Below are positions 8,787 to 16,749 of a stretch of DNA of 64,000 nt, piece after piece. How positions within the stretch are numbered: the first letter of the stretch is position 1; each line of letters starts with the position of its first letter. The position numbers and the translations under genes are program-made. The notes under the pieces are model-generated. The model did no database searches. It saw only the letters and a list, made by a program, of their open reading frames with translations, and was not told where the DNA came from. Origin of the DNA: an uncultured Bifidobacterium sp. (GTDB lineage Bacteria; Actinomycetota; Actinomycetes; Actinomycetales; Bifidobacteriaceae); the NCBI RefSeq assembly GCF_959020145.1, contig NZ_CAUEQY010000002.1:62001-126000 (forward strand), written 5' to 3'.

Positions 8787-9356
8787 CTACTTGGCTTTCT
8801 CCTTCAGAGTCGGCGCAAGGGTGCCGGCCAGCGCGCGCTCGCCCGGCCTGGCCAATGGGCCGACCAGTTCATGCGCCGTGTACGGCTCCTCAAGATAGGC
8901 GATGTCGGATTCGCTGAGTTTTACTCCAAGTGCTTCGATGACATCATCCACGCGCTCCGTCTTCGAGCAGCCGACGATCGGTGCCGTGACGTCCTTGGCC
9001 CAATGCCAGGCGAGGGCGATCCGCGCCATCGGCACGCCGAGCCGTTCCGCGAGCCCGTGCACGCGTTCGATGATCGGCATATCCTGCGCACGTGCCTGAT
9101 CGTACTTGTTGCGCATGGTGCCGTCGGTGGTGCCGCGTTTGGAATCGGAATCCCAGGACGGATGGGTCAGATGGCCGGACGCCATGGGGAGTATGGGGTG
9201 AGCGCCATGTTGTACTGACGGCTGTTCGGTGGCGTCGGCATCGATGGTCCACTGATGGAATTACGGGGAGGTCTTGCCGAAACTCATACCGCCAAGGCAG
9301 ACCTTGGAAACTTGGATGCCGGACCATCCCAGTGGGGCGTAGCTCATGTCAGTCAT
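8787..9356 (-). pseudogene. Aldo/keto reductase remnant
   Basis: The 5' end at 9356 encodes MTDMSYAPLGWSGIQVSKVC followed by LGGMSFGKTSP, a typical NADPH-dependent aldo/keto reductase N-terminus. It is interrupted by a TAA that probably replaced a Glu or Gln codon. After FHQWTIDADATE the central barrel (roughly 150 residues) is missing. The sequence resumes at MALTPYSP, and a one-base frameshift leads into the C-terminal frame (MASGHLTHPSW, then WHWAKDVTAPIVGCSKTERV) ending at 8787. About 190 of an expected 330 residues remain. A nonsense change, an internal deletion and a frameshift together make it clearly nonfunctional. Confidence 0.88.
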
Positions 9357-9550
9357 ACTGAAGCTCTTCTGCCGTTGATGTTCGGAAGGTCAGCATATCC
9401 CGTTTCGATTGGCAGAACCAATACCTCGCATGAATGGTTTGATATGCAATCGACGCATGGAACGATATACCATACTCACATTGGACATTCTTTTTCGCCG
9501 GGCGTTGAATAGGGAACGGTACAGAGCATAAATGAAAGGACGGGTCGACA

Positions 9551-9958
9551 ATGGAAAATCCGAGCGCATTCCCGATGGGAGAACCGAACGACGGCTTCGC
9601 GCAGTACTTCGTGGGACAGAGCTACCTTGCTCCGGTGCTCGAGACTCCGCAGATTGCCATCCATAACGTGACCTTCGAGCCGGGTTGCCGCAACAACTGG
9701 CACATCCATCACAACGCGGCGCAGGTACTCATCGCGGTCGGCGGTTGCGGCTACTACCAGATCGAGGGACAGGAGCCAAAGGAGCTCAAGGCCGGGCAGG
9801 CCGTCTGCATCCCCGCGGATACGAAGCACTGGCATGGCGCCGCCCCCGGCGAATCATGCTCGCATCTAGCCTTCATGGTCCCTGCGGGCGATCCGGCATC
9901 CATGAGCAACGAATGGCTCGAGCCGGTGGATGCCGAAGCCTACGGCAAACTTGCCTGA
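9551..9958 (+). CDS. Cupin-domain protein (copy 1)
   Basis: This is a single-domain cupin of 135 aa. Cupin motif 1 is GCRNNWHIHHNAAQVLIAVGG and motif 2 lies around IPADTKHWHGAAP, giving a His-rich metal site. Such proteins neighbour carboxymuconolactone-decarboxylase-type genes elsewhere, but the substrate here is unknown. It is closely similar to the protein at 38969-39373 (roughly three quarters identical by eye). Copy 1 carries three cysteines (in GGCGYY, AVCIP and ESCSHL) where copy 2 has Arg, Arg and Phe, and Asn where copy 2 has a third motif His. The start follows GAAAGGACGGG. A terminator follows. The decayed reductase lies just upstream on the other strand. Confidence 0.88.
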   Translation: MENPSAFPMGEPNDGFAQYFVGQSYLAPVLETPQIAIHNVTFEPGCRNNWHIHHNAAQVLIAVGGCGYYQIEGQEPKELKAGQAVCIPADTKHWHGAAPGESCSHLAFMVPAGDPASMSNEWLEPVDAEAYGKLA

Positions 9959-9978
9959 GGTCTGTTGTTCTTATATGG

Positions 9979-10014
9979 AGGGCCATCCTGCAAAAGTGGG
10001 ATGGCCCTTTTTGT
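9979..10014 (+). terminator. Rho-independent terminator after cupin gene
   Basis: The stem GGGCCATCC (9980-9988) pairs with GGATGGCCC (9999-10007) around a 10-base loop. A run of T residues with a G after it follows. Confidence 0.85.
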
Positions 10015-10081
10015 TGTTCAGGGCGATAACGGTTTGAAGCCTTGCGGCGAGTGGCGTCATGCGAGGAAATCCGCAAGCAGA

Positions 10082-10112
10082 TTGCACAAGTAGCTTGTGT
10101 AAGTGCTATGGT
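10082..10112 (+). promoter_or_regulatory. Palindromic MarR-type operator over the marR-MFS promoter
   Basis: TTGCACAAG-TAG-CTTGTGTAA (10082-10102) is a 9-3-9 inverted repeat with one mismatch. TTGCAC at its left edge and TATGGT at 10107-10112 can serve as -35 and -10. A bound dimer would block RNA polymerase. It lies about 30 bases upstream of the MarR start, which suggests autorepression. Confidence 0.6.
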
Positions 10113-10133
10113 GGCCAGCTGGAGGCAATCGAA

Positions 10134-10610
10134 ATGGATACGAAAGACGAATATTCGACATCGGATGTCGCCATGGAATTGGCGATTGCGGTCAGCAGGC
10201 TGCAAGCTCGGATGAAGCATGAGGCCGGCATCGCGGAACGGGGCATCACCGCTTCGCAGCTTGCCATGTTGAAGCGGCTGGATACCGAGGGAGAACTGTC
10301 GGTATCGACTTTGGCCGCGTACGAACACGTATCGCAACAGGCCATCACCCAGCGTCTTGAACTACTGAGGTCCACAGGGTATGTCACACAGCATGCCGAT
10401 TCGAAAGATCGTCGTCGTCGACTGGTCGGCTTGACCGATGAAGGACATGCGTTCCTCGCCCACGTAACCGCTAGCCAAACAACTTGGCTGGCGCATGCCA
10501 TCGAATATGCATTGGATGACGGCGAGCGCGGGGACCTCGCCGCTGCGACCACATTGATCGAACGCATCGCCGCCACGGAATCGCTGCCGACGGGAGGCGA
10601 CACGCGATGA
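10134..10610 (+). CDS. MarR family transcriptional regulator
   Basis: This 158-aa winged-helix regulator has the MarR layout. An N-terminal helix is followed by the recognition region (LSVSTLAAYEHVSQQAITQR) and the wing with the DSKDRRRRLVGLTDEG signature, then a C-terminal dimerisation helix. I chose the ATG at 10134 because GGAGG lies eight bases upstream; the longer frame from 10059 has no ribosome site and would run through the operator. Its stop overlaps the MFS start (ATGA). It probably represses the MFS exporter and itself through the palindrome at 10082-10102. Confidence 0.92.
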   Translation: MDTKDEYSTSDVAMELAIAVSRLQARMKHEAGIAERGITASQLAMLKRLDTEGELSVSTLAAYEHVSQQAITQRLELLRSTGYVTQHADSKDRRRRLVGLTDEGHAFLAHVTASQTTWLAHAIEYALDDGERGDLAAATTLIERIAATESLPTGGDTR

Positions 10611-11983
10611 AGACGGCTGATAAGACAAGAGAAACTCCCGCGTTTCCCAAGACCTTCATCATGGCGATGATATTTGGGGTCGGTCTCAACCCTGTCAACA
10701 GCACGCTTATCTCGACGGCGCTCGCACCGATTTCACATGATTTGCGGATTGATGCCGGAAGGGCGACCCTGCTGATATCTGCGCTGTACCTGACATGTGC
10801 CATCGCGCAGCCGACGGCGGGCAAGCTTTCTGAGATCATTGGTCCTCGCTCGGTGTTCATGGCCGGTGCGGCATTGGTCATGATTGGAGGACTACTGGGT
10901 GGTTTCGCCCCGAATCTCGGCGTGCTGCTGACGTCGCGTGTGCTTATTGGTGCGGGCACATCCTGTGGCTATCCTGCTGCCATGCTGCTGGTTCGCAGAC
11001 GGGCTGATCGCATGGGATTGGCGGAACCGCCTTCGTTGGTCCTTTCCATTCTCGCTATGGTGGGACTGGTGCTCATCGCTGTCGGTCCACCGTTGGGCGG
11101 CCTGTTGGTCACCTTTTTGGGATGGCGCTCCACCTTCTTCGTCAACGTGTTGGTCGGCATCATCACGATTGTGCTGGGATTGGCAAGCATCGAGCCCGAT
11201 GCGAAGCATGAACATCGCATGACCGTATCCTTCTTCATCGCGCATCTCGATGTCATGGGTCTGTTGCTATTCTCCATCACAATCAGCGCGCTGCTGATTG
11301 TTCTTATGAGTTTGCCTACTTTCGACAAGGTGTCCGGTTGCGTCACTGTCATCGCTTTGTTGGCTTTTGTCGCGTGGGAGTTGCATGCGGCAACGCCTTT
11401 CGTCGATGTGCGTTCACTCGCGGCGGATAATGCGATGACGTTGAATTTTCTGCGTGCGATGCTCACCATGCTTGGCGCTTATGTGGTCATGTACGCCTTG
11501 CCCCAGTGGTTGGAGGATGCCTGCCATATGAACGCCGGTGTTTCCGGCATGTTCATCATTCCGATGGGGGTGGTGGCGACAGTGGCTTCGTTATCCATCG
11601 CGAAGAAGCCGATAGTGCGCCTGCCGTTGATGGTGTGCTGTTCGGCGATGGTGGCGGTGGGCATGTTGTTGGCTTGCACGTCATCCGCTGGCATGGTCGT
11701 ATTGCCGTTGACCGCCTCCGCTGTCGCGGGACTGGTGTTGGGACTCAGCATGTCGACCAGTCAGACCGTGCTATATCGCCGAGCGGCATCCGAGCATATT
11801 GGCACGTCGTCTGGTCTGCTGCGCACGTCCATCTATATCGGGTCTATCGGTGCGTCCTCATTGAGTGGCGTGTTCTTCGGTGAGACGGTCACTGATGGAG
11901 GGCTCCACGGCATTGGCATCACAGTTGCGGTTTTGGGGGTCGCCGCGCTATTGGCGACGGTTATGGATCGTACGTTGCGGTAG
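10607..11983 (+). CDS. MFS transporter (drug exporter type)
   Basis: This is an inner-membrane major facilitator protein of 458 aa with about 12-14 hydrophobic segments. The loop after helix 2, GKLSEIIGPRSVFMAGA, is the MFS motif A. The N-terminal half also holds GVGLNPVNSTLISTALAPIS, typical of drug:H+ antiporters. It is translationally coupled to the marR gene by a four-base overlap, so expression is likely induced by the substrate it exports. Substrate unknown. No clear terminator follows; the fluoride riboswitch begins about 65 bases downstream. Confidence 0.92.
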   Translation: MKTADKTRETPAFPKTFIMAMIFGVGLNPVNSTLISTALAPISHDLRIDAGRATLLISALYLTCAIAQPTAGKLSEIIGPRSVFMAGAALVMIGGLLGGFAPNLGVLLTSRVLIGAGTSCGYPAAMLLVRRRADRMGLAEPPSLVLSILAMVGLVLIAVGPPLGGLLVTFLGWRSTFFVNVLVGIITIVLGLASIEPDAKHEHRMTVSFFIAHLDVMGLLLFSITISALLIVLMSLPTFDKVSGCVTVIALLAFVAWELHAATPFVDVRSLAADNAMTLNFLRAMLTMLGAYVVMYALPQWLEDACHMNAGVSGMFIIPMGVVATVASLSIAKKPIVRLPLMVCCSAMVAVGMLLACTSSAGMVVLPLTASAVAGLVLGLSMSTSQTVLYRRAASEHIGTSSGLLRTSIYIGSIGASSLSGVFFGETVTDGGLHGIGITVAVLGVAALLATVMDRTLR

Positions 11984-12049
11984 TCCGGGGAAGTTGTCCG
12001 CATCGTGAATGATGGTACGGACGGCCTCGCGTGCCGGATATACTGGACT

Positions 12050-12116
12050 GCGGTGATGGGACTCGCCTGAAGCCGTTACAGGCTTCGAACCGCAAACCCG
12101 CTGATGGTTCCTACGA
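12050..12116 (+). ncRNA. Fluoride riboswitch (crcB motif)
   Basis: The conserved crcB RNA elements appear in order. GGTGATGGGACTCGCC is at 12052-12067. A GAAGCC/GGCTTC hairpin spans 12069-12086. AACCGC at 12088-12093 can pair with GCGGT at 12050-12054. CTGATGGTTCCTACG is at 12101-12115. It lies about 100 bases upstream of the first of two crcB genes, which fits a switch that turns fluoride export on when fluoride is bound. The expression platform lies between 12116 and 12215 and was not resolved. Confidence 0.9.
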
Positions 12117-12214
12117 CATAGGGTGTGCTGTACCTTATGGCTTTCAGCGGTTGTGGCATCGCCATTCTTCCATGTCTGTCATATTGGTTCGGCACCTCGC
12201 TGGAAAGAAGATAC

Positions 12215-12670
12215 ATGGCACGACAACATATCATTCGAGTCGATCTCATATGCGTGGTGTTCCTTGGGGGATGCATCGGAACCGCATTACGCTACGCTTG
12301 TTCGGTCATTCCCGACTGCGGCGCATTCCATATCGGCACATTCGCGGCGAATATGGCCGCCTGCTTCGTATACGCGGCGCTTTCGGCATGGCTGGGAGGA
12401 ACCCGCAGAACCGTGGGACGCGCGAAGGAATATGTGAACCGTGGATGTGGCATGGGCATGTGTGGAGGATTGTCCACCATGTCCACTCTCGCCCTCGAGG
12501 AATTCACTATGCTGCATGACGGCAAAGCCATGGATTGTGCGGCGTATTGTTGCACGACCTTCATCGTGGGCTGTCTGCTGGCATACGTTGGCGCGCATGT
12601 CGGGCTGCGGTTTGCCGGTACTGAGCATAACGATGGTGATCGCCATGCCATGGGCAAGGAGGCGGACTGA
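12215..12670 (+). CDS. crcB: Fluoride exporter subunit CrcB/Fluc (first)
   Basis: This is one half of a likely heterodimeric Fluc fluoride channel: 151 aa, four hydrophobic segments. The family motif GGxxTFST is present as GGLSTMST, and NMAACF stands in the place of the conserved Asn segment. Both Phe residues of the usual GGFxTFST box are replaced (Leu, Met), so this subunit may be structurally required but lack part of the fluoride path. I chose the ATG at 12215 because the sequence from there aligns with CrcB N-termini; the frame is open back to a GTG at 12125. It overlaps the second crcB by one base and sits behind a fluoride riboswitch. Confidence 0.9.
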   Translation: MARQHIIRVDLICVVFLGGCIGTALRYACSVIPDCGAFHIGTFAANMAACFVYAALSAWLGGTRRTVGRAKEYVNRGCGMGMCGGLSTMSTLALEEFTMLHDGKAMDCAAYCCTTFIVGCLLAYVGAHVGLRFAGTEHNDGDRHAMGKEAD

Positions 12671-13044
12671 TGAATAATGCGGTCATCGCCGTATCGGTGT
12701 GCCTGTGTGGTGGTCTCGGCGCCGCCGCAAGGTATGTTTGTGATTCCGTTATCAAAGCTTCTTGGCATAAGGCATTTCCTTTGTCGACCTTTGTGATCAA
12801 CAGTATTGCCGGATTCCTGGCAGGCGTGATTGCAGGTCTGTACTCACGCCGGTTTCTGTCGGATCCCGCGCATGTGATGTTGGCGACCGGCTTCCTTGGT
12901 GGATTCTCCACATTCTCCACCATGATGAACGAATCCGTGACGTTGTTGCGCGGTGGGCGGATCACCGTGTTCGTGGGATATGTGCTGACGTCGGTGGTGG
13001 TTCCTGTGATGGCCGCGGCATTGGGATATTGCCTTGTCGTCTGA
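12670..13044 (+). CDS. crcB: Fluoride exporter subunit CrcB/Fluc (second)
   Basis: This 124-aa membrane protein keeps the canonical Fluc signature GGFSTFST and the conserved STFVINSIAGFL segment with the pore-lining Asn. Four hydrophobic segments are visible. Its ATG shares its first base with the stop of the preceding crcB (TGATG), so both subunits are made together, as expected for an obligate heterodimer. It protects against cytoplasmic fluoride. Confidence 0.95.
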   Translation: MNNAVIAVSVCLCGGLGAAARYVCDSVIKASWHKAFPLSTFVINSIAGFLAGVIAGLYSRRFLSDPAHVMLATGFLGGFSTFSTMMNESVTLLRGGRITVFVGYVLTSVVVPVMAAALGYCLVV

Positions 13045-13128
13045 GACTGGAGCGAGGACGTTGACTCGGGGCGTCGTTTCATTGTCTCTGGGTATGGATG
13101 GTTTATGGATTACCGCGACGCGGATTGG

Positions 13129-13180
13129 ATAGTTTTCCATGAAAACGAGGAAAAACTATTGTCTTTTCCGTGTTTCCTCG
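13129..13180 (+). promoter_or_regulatory. Nested inverted repeats upstream of the ECF operon
   Basis: A perfect 6-3-6 dyad, GTTTTC-CAT-GAAAAC, lies at 13132-13146. CGAGGAAA (13146-13153) is complementary to TTTCCTCG (13173-13180). ATAGTTTTCC at 13129 nearly mirrors GGAAAAACTAT at 13149-13159. The AT-rich block is 45-95 bases upstream of the operon start and is the best candidate for its operator. The dyad has inverted arm order relative to the usual actinobacterial Zur box, so no regulator is assigned. Confidence 0.4.
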
Positions 13181-13224
13181 ATACATTGGTGGCTGGCCGC
13201 CCATGACAATCGAAAGGACTGACC

Positions 13225-13842
13225 ATGACGCAGCAGGGCATGTCGACCAAGTCGAGGCATCTGACCATTCCCGATCTCATCACGATAGGTGTGTTCACTG
13301 CCTTGTATTTCGTGCTGGTCGCCGTGGCCACGCTGTTCAGTTCCGTGGCTTTGATGGGATTCGGCATGATTCTTCTGCCTGCGGTCGCCGCATTGATCTG
13401 TGGTTGCGTATATATGCTCCTGGTTGCCAAGGTCGGAAAATTCGGCGCGATTAGCGTGATGGGCATCGTCGTCGGATTGTTCTTGTTCGTATCCGGACAT
13501 TTCATCCTTTCCCTTGCTGCGAGCATCGTGTTTCCGGTCATCGCTGATGCCATCGCTCGCGCCGGGGACTATCGGAGCAAGACAGGTATCCTGGCGAGTT
13601 ATGTCGTGTTCTGCTATGGGCTGACCGGTCCGATTCTGCCGTTGTGGTTCATGAAGGATGCCTATGTGGCCAGTCTGCAGGCCCGTGGCAAGGACTCGTC
13701 CTATATCGATGGTGTGTTCGCACATGTCAATACCGGCACGTTTTTCATTGCCATGATAGTGGTACTGGTATGTGCGTTGCTCGGAGGCTGGTTTGGGCAG
13801 CGTATGCTGAAGAAGCATTTTGCGAAGACCGGCATCATCTGA
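13225..13842 (+). CDS. MptD family ECF transporter S component
   Basis: This is the substrate-capturing membrane subunit of an energy-coupling-factor importer. The 205-aa protein has about six hydrophobic segments. It ends in a basic motif (GQRMLKKHFAKTGI) that is characteristic of the MptD/Trep_Strep family as I remember it. GAAAGGA precedes the ATG. Its stop overlaps the T-component start by one base, then a double ATPase and a ZinT-like gene follow, so all four parts are co-transcribed. The mycobacterial mpt locus from which the family is named has been linked to zinc, which would fit the ZinT-like partner. The substrate remains inference. Confidence 0.85.
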   Translation: MTQQGMSTKSRHLTIPDLITIGVFTALYFVLVAVATLFSSVALMGFGMILLPAVAALICGCVYMLLVAKVGKFGAISVMGIVVGLFLFVSGHFILSLAASIVFPVIADAIARAGDYRSKTGILASYVVFCYGLTGPILPLWFMKDAYVASLQARGKDSSYIDGVFAHVNTGTFFIAMIVVLVCALLGGWFGQRMLKKHFAKTGII

Positions 13843-14528
13843 TGGCCCTGGACCCAAGAACCAAACTGTACCTAGTGGCATTGGCCAACCTGTTGCTGTT
13901 CTTCCATGTCGACGTGGTTGTGGAGTCGCTTACAGTATTGCTGCTTCTTCTGCCACTGCTCGGCGCGGGACGATGGGCGGCTGCGGTACGCTTCGGTTGC
14001 ATCTATGTATTGCTACTAGTGGGGACTTGGGCATCGACGCTTGACGATGGCGGCAGCTGGTTGCATATGTTTGGTTTGCTTTGTGTCGGCATCCGGATGA
14101 TGATGCCTTGTCTGATTGCCGGCATATACGCATTCACCACGACTACGGCCAGTCAATTCGTGTGTGCCCTGCGGCGCATGCGCATTCCGGAGACGATTGT
14201 GATTCCATGTGTGGTGTGCATCCGGTTCTTCCCGACAATCCATGACGATTACCATCAGATTCGTGACGCGATGGCATTACGTGGCATCGCCCAGGGGACA
14301 TTCGCCCTGCTCCGTCATCCGGCTCAGTCTTTGGAATACATCCTGATGCCGTTGTTGATGAACGCTACGGGGGTCGCCCAGGATTTGTCCGTAGCCGCAC
14401 TGACCAAAGGAATCGGCATTTGCGGGCCTCATACATGTCATACCGAAATCCGCATGCATGGCATTGATTGGGCATGGATGGTCATCTGCACGGTTCCTCT
14501 GGCATTGGGCATTGGAGGAGCATGGTGA
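13842..14528 (+). CDS. ECF transporter T component (EcfT)
   Basis: This is the transmembrane coupling subunit that links the S component to the ATPase. It has 228 aa. Hydrophobic N-terminal helices begin right after MALDPRTKLYL, the standard EcfT opening. The coupling-helix region contains RFFPTIHDDYHQIRDAMALR, the usual long helix with a terminal A-x-x-x-R-G motif (AMALRG). The start codon overlaps the stop of the S component. The end overlaps the start of the ATPase gene. Confidence 0.9.
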   Translation: MALDPRTKLYLVALANLLLFFHVDVVVESLTVLLLLLPLLGAGRWAAAVRFGCIYVLLLVGTWASTLDDGGSWLHMFGLLCVGIRMMMPCLIAGIYAFTTTTASQFVCALRRMRIPETIVIPCVVCIRFFPTIHDDYHQIRDAMALRGIAQGTFALLRHPAQSLEYILMPLLMNATGVAQDLSVAALTKGIGICGPHTCHTEIRMHGIDWAWMVICTVPLALGIGGAW

Positions 14529-16069
14529 GTATCGGAAGTGATATCAATCGGATAGTCGCATGGACGCAACGGTGCTCATTCGCATATCATGCTGATGAAG
14601 CTGCTGAGGTCGATGCGCTGAATGACATCAGCTGTGCCATACCGCAAGGCGAGATTGCCATCTTATGTGGACAAAGCGGCTGTGGCAAAACCACGTACAC
14701 ACGTTTGCTCAATGGTCTGATACCTGGTTTCTATTCCGGCGATTTGCAGGGCATCCATATGACGTGCGGAATCCGCGCCGGATTGGCTCCTGTGGAAAGC
14801 TATGTGGGACAGGTGGGCAGCGTATTCCAGAATCCGAAGACGCAGTATTTCAATGCTGATTCCACCGATGAGCTGGCATTCCCCTGCGAGAATACGGGCA
14901 TGTCTCCCGCGCGGATTCGGCAACGCGTGCATGATGTCGCGGAGCAGTTTCACATCAGGCATCTATTAGGTCGTAGGATCATGACGCTTTCAGGTGGCCA
15001 GAAGCAACAGCTTGCTGTCGCGGCATCGACCATGCTGGCTCCTGGACTCATCGTTATGGATGAGCCGACAAGTAATTTAGATATGGTGGCGATTCGCAGG
15101 CTGCATGACATGGTCTCCCGATTGAGAGCTGATGGAATGACCATCGTCATTGCCGAACACCGTCTTGCATGGTGCGCGGATTTAGCGGACCGTTTCATAG
15201 TGTTCGATCACGGTACGATTCTCGGTGAATATGAGGCGTCCGATTTTCTGGCGATGTCCGAACAGCGCGTCGCGGCATTAGGATTGCGCGCCCTCGATGA
15301 CAGACCATACAGGCTTGCCGTGCATCGTAAACTCCAACATGGAGGCATTGCGCCCGACGAGGACAAGCGACAGGTCGTCATTGGTGTGCGCGGCCTGAGT
15401 GTAGGCCATACAAAGCGGGGACTTCTAGGCCGCAAGACACCCGTATTCGCACGTGATATTCCCGATTTCGACATTCACGAGGGTGAGATTCTTGGCCTTA
15501 TGGGGTCGAACGGGGTTGGCAAAAGCACTTTGGCACGTACGCTATGCGGTCTTGCCGCTCCGTTGAACGGCATGGTGCTATTGAATGGGACGAAAGCGAG
15601 CCGCGGCGCTTTGACTCGTGCCGGATTTCTCGTCATGCAGGACGTCAATTACCAGCTCTTCTCCGATAGTGTTCGGGAAGAGGCATTACTGGGACTTGAT
15701 GGGATGGATGACGCTGTGCGTGACCGATGCGATGCTGTGCTACGAGACCTCGACCTATTGGATTCCGTGCAGCGCCACCCGATGAGTTTATCCGGCGGTC
15801 AAAAGCAGAGGCTGGCTATAGCCTGCGCTTTGATGAGCGATAAGCGATTCATTGTTTTGGACGAACCGACCAGCGGACTGGACCGGTTGCATATGACCCA
15901 AGTCGGCGGACTTCTGCGAAAGCTCGCGGACCGTGGCAAAGCGGTGTTGGTCGTAACACATGATTATGAGCTTGCAGCGCTATGGTGCGACCGCATCATA
16001 GCGCTGGAAGACGAACTGCATAACGAACAGGGAGAAGAAGAGGATCGTCTGGCATGGACTTCAATGTGA
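14522..16069 (+). CDS. ECF transporter fused double ATPase (EcfA-EcfA')
   Basis: Two ABC ATPase domains lie in one 515-aa chain and energise the importer. Domain 1 (about residues 10-235) has Walker A GQSGCGKTT, signature LSGGQKQQ and Walker B LIVMDEPTS. Domain 2 (about 285-505) has GSNGVGKST, LSGGQKQR and FIVLDEPTSGLD. GGAGGAG lies immediately upstream of ATG 14522, with GTG at 14525 as the alternative; the longer frame from 14468 lies inside the T-component gene. It overlaps the T component by 7 bases and the ZinT-like gene by 16 bases. Confidence 0.93.
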   Translation: MVSIGSDINRIVAWTQRCSFAYHADEAAEVDALNDISCAIPQGEIAILCGQSGCGKTTYTRLLNGLIPGFYSGDLQGIHMTCGIRAGLAPVESYVGQVGSVFQNPKTQYFNADSTDELAFPCENTGMSPARIRQRVHDVAEQFHIRHLLGRRIMTLSGGQKQQLAVAASTMLAPGLIVMDEPTSNLDMVAIRRLHDMVSRLRADGMTIVIAEHRLAWCADLADRFIVFDHGTILGEYEASDFLAMSEQRVAALGLRALDDRPYRLAVHRKLQHGGIAPDEDKRQVVIGVRGLSVGHTKRGLLGRKTPVFARDIPDFDIHEGEILGLMGSNGVGKSTLARTLCGLAAPLNGMVLLNGTKASRGALTRAGFLVMQDVNYQLFSDSVREEALLGLDGMDDAVRDRCDAVLRDLDLLDSVQRHPMSLSGGQKQRLAIACALMSDKRFIVLDEPTSGLDRLHMTQVGGLLRKLADRGKAVLVVTHDYELAALWCDRIIALEDELHNEQGEEEDRLAWTSM

Positions 16070-16722
16070 ACGATTGGCTGGGAGACTGGATTAGCTTCGA
16101 ACATTTGATCAACAATCATGACCCGAACCTTGACCGGGCTTGGAAGGATTCGACGAAAGCCATGCGATCCAAGCCGCTGTTCGCGATCATGATGCTCGGC
16201 GATGCGCGACGCTTCTGGGCAAAAGCCTGCAAAACCTCGGGCAAGGAGTGGCGATTCCGCATTGGTGGATGGCATATCGAGCAGCCGTCCGCAGTTGGCG
16301 ACGATGATGCTGTCGCAGGCTTTAACCTGACTTGGCTGGACGAAAAACGCACCCCCATCACAACACATGAATATCGGCTTGATCATGTGCACGACAAGGG
16401 GCTGGAAGGCAAACCCTGCTATGTGTTCCACGCTAGCGATGCCGGTGCCTCCGATCCCTTCGCCGTACTCATCGCGATGGAGCCCATGCCTGAACGCTCC
16501 GTGCTCAGACACGGGGGACTGCTCAGTCATCTGCATTTTCAATATGCCTCTGATGAAGGCGAACTCATCAAAGGTACTGGCAAACAAGCCACGCTCCGCC
16601 ATCGCATGTGGTATCCCACCATGTGCGCCGCTGAAGGGACGTTACTTGATCAATGCAACATCGTACGTGCGCTGCATCATCTTCAAGCATGGCGGGAACT
16701 GCCTGTCCCATCATCAGACTGA
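16054..16722 (+). CDS. ZinT-like metal-binding protein, cytosolic
   Basis: The 222-aa protein resembles the ZinT/YodA lipocalin-like zinc-binding domain, which also occurs fused to the zinc lipoprotein AdcA. The opening LGDWISFEHLI fits the ZinT strand with conserved Trp, SHLHFQYAS provides an HxH metal motif near residue 160, and the C-terminal MWYPTM segment matches the family end. No signal peptide or lipobox is present, unlike classical ZinT. Its start lies inside the ATPase gene, so it belongs to the ECF operon. A role in metal buffering or sensing beside the importer is inference. The family call rests on motif memory. Confidence 0.62.
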   Translation: MDFNVNDWLGDWISFEHLINNHDPNLDRAWKDSTKAMRSKPLFAIMMLGDARRFWAKACKTSGKEWRFRIGGWHIEQPSAVGDDDAVAGFNLTWLDEKRTPITTHEYRLDHVHDKGLEGKPCYVFHASDAGASDPFAVLIAMEPMPERSVLRHGGLLSHLHFQYASDEGELIKGTGKQATLRHRMWYPTMCAAEGTLLDQCNIVRALHHLQAWRELPVPSSD

Positions 16723-16749
16723 CTGCAGATGCCCGAAGATGGGACAATA

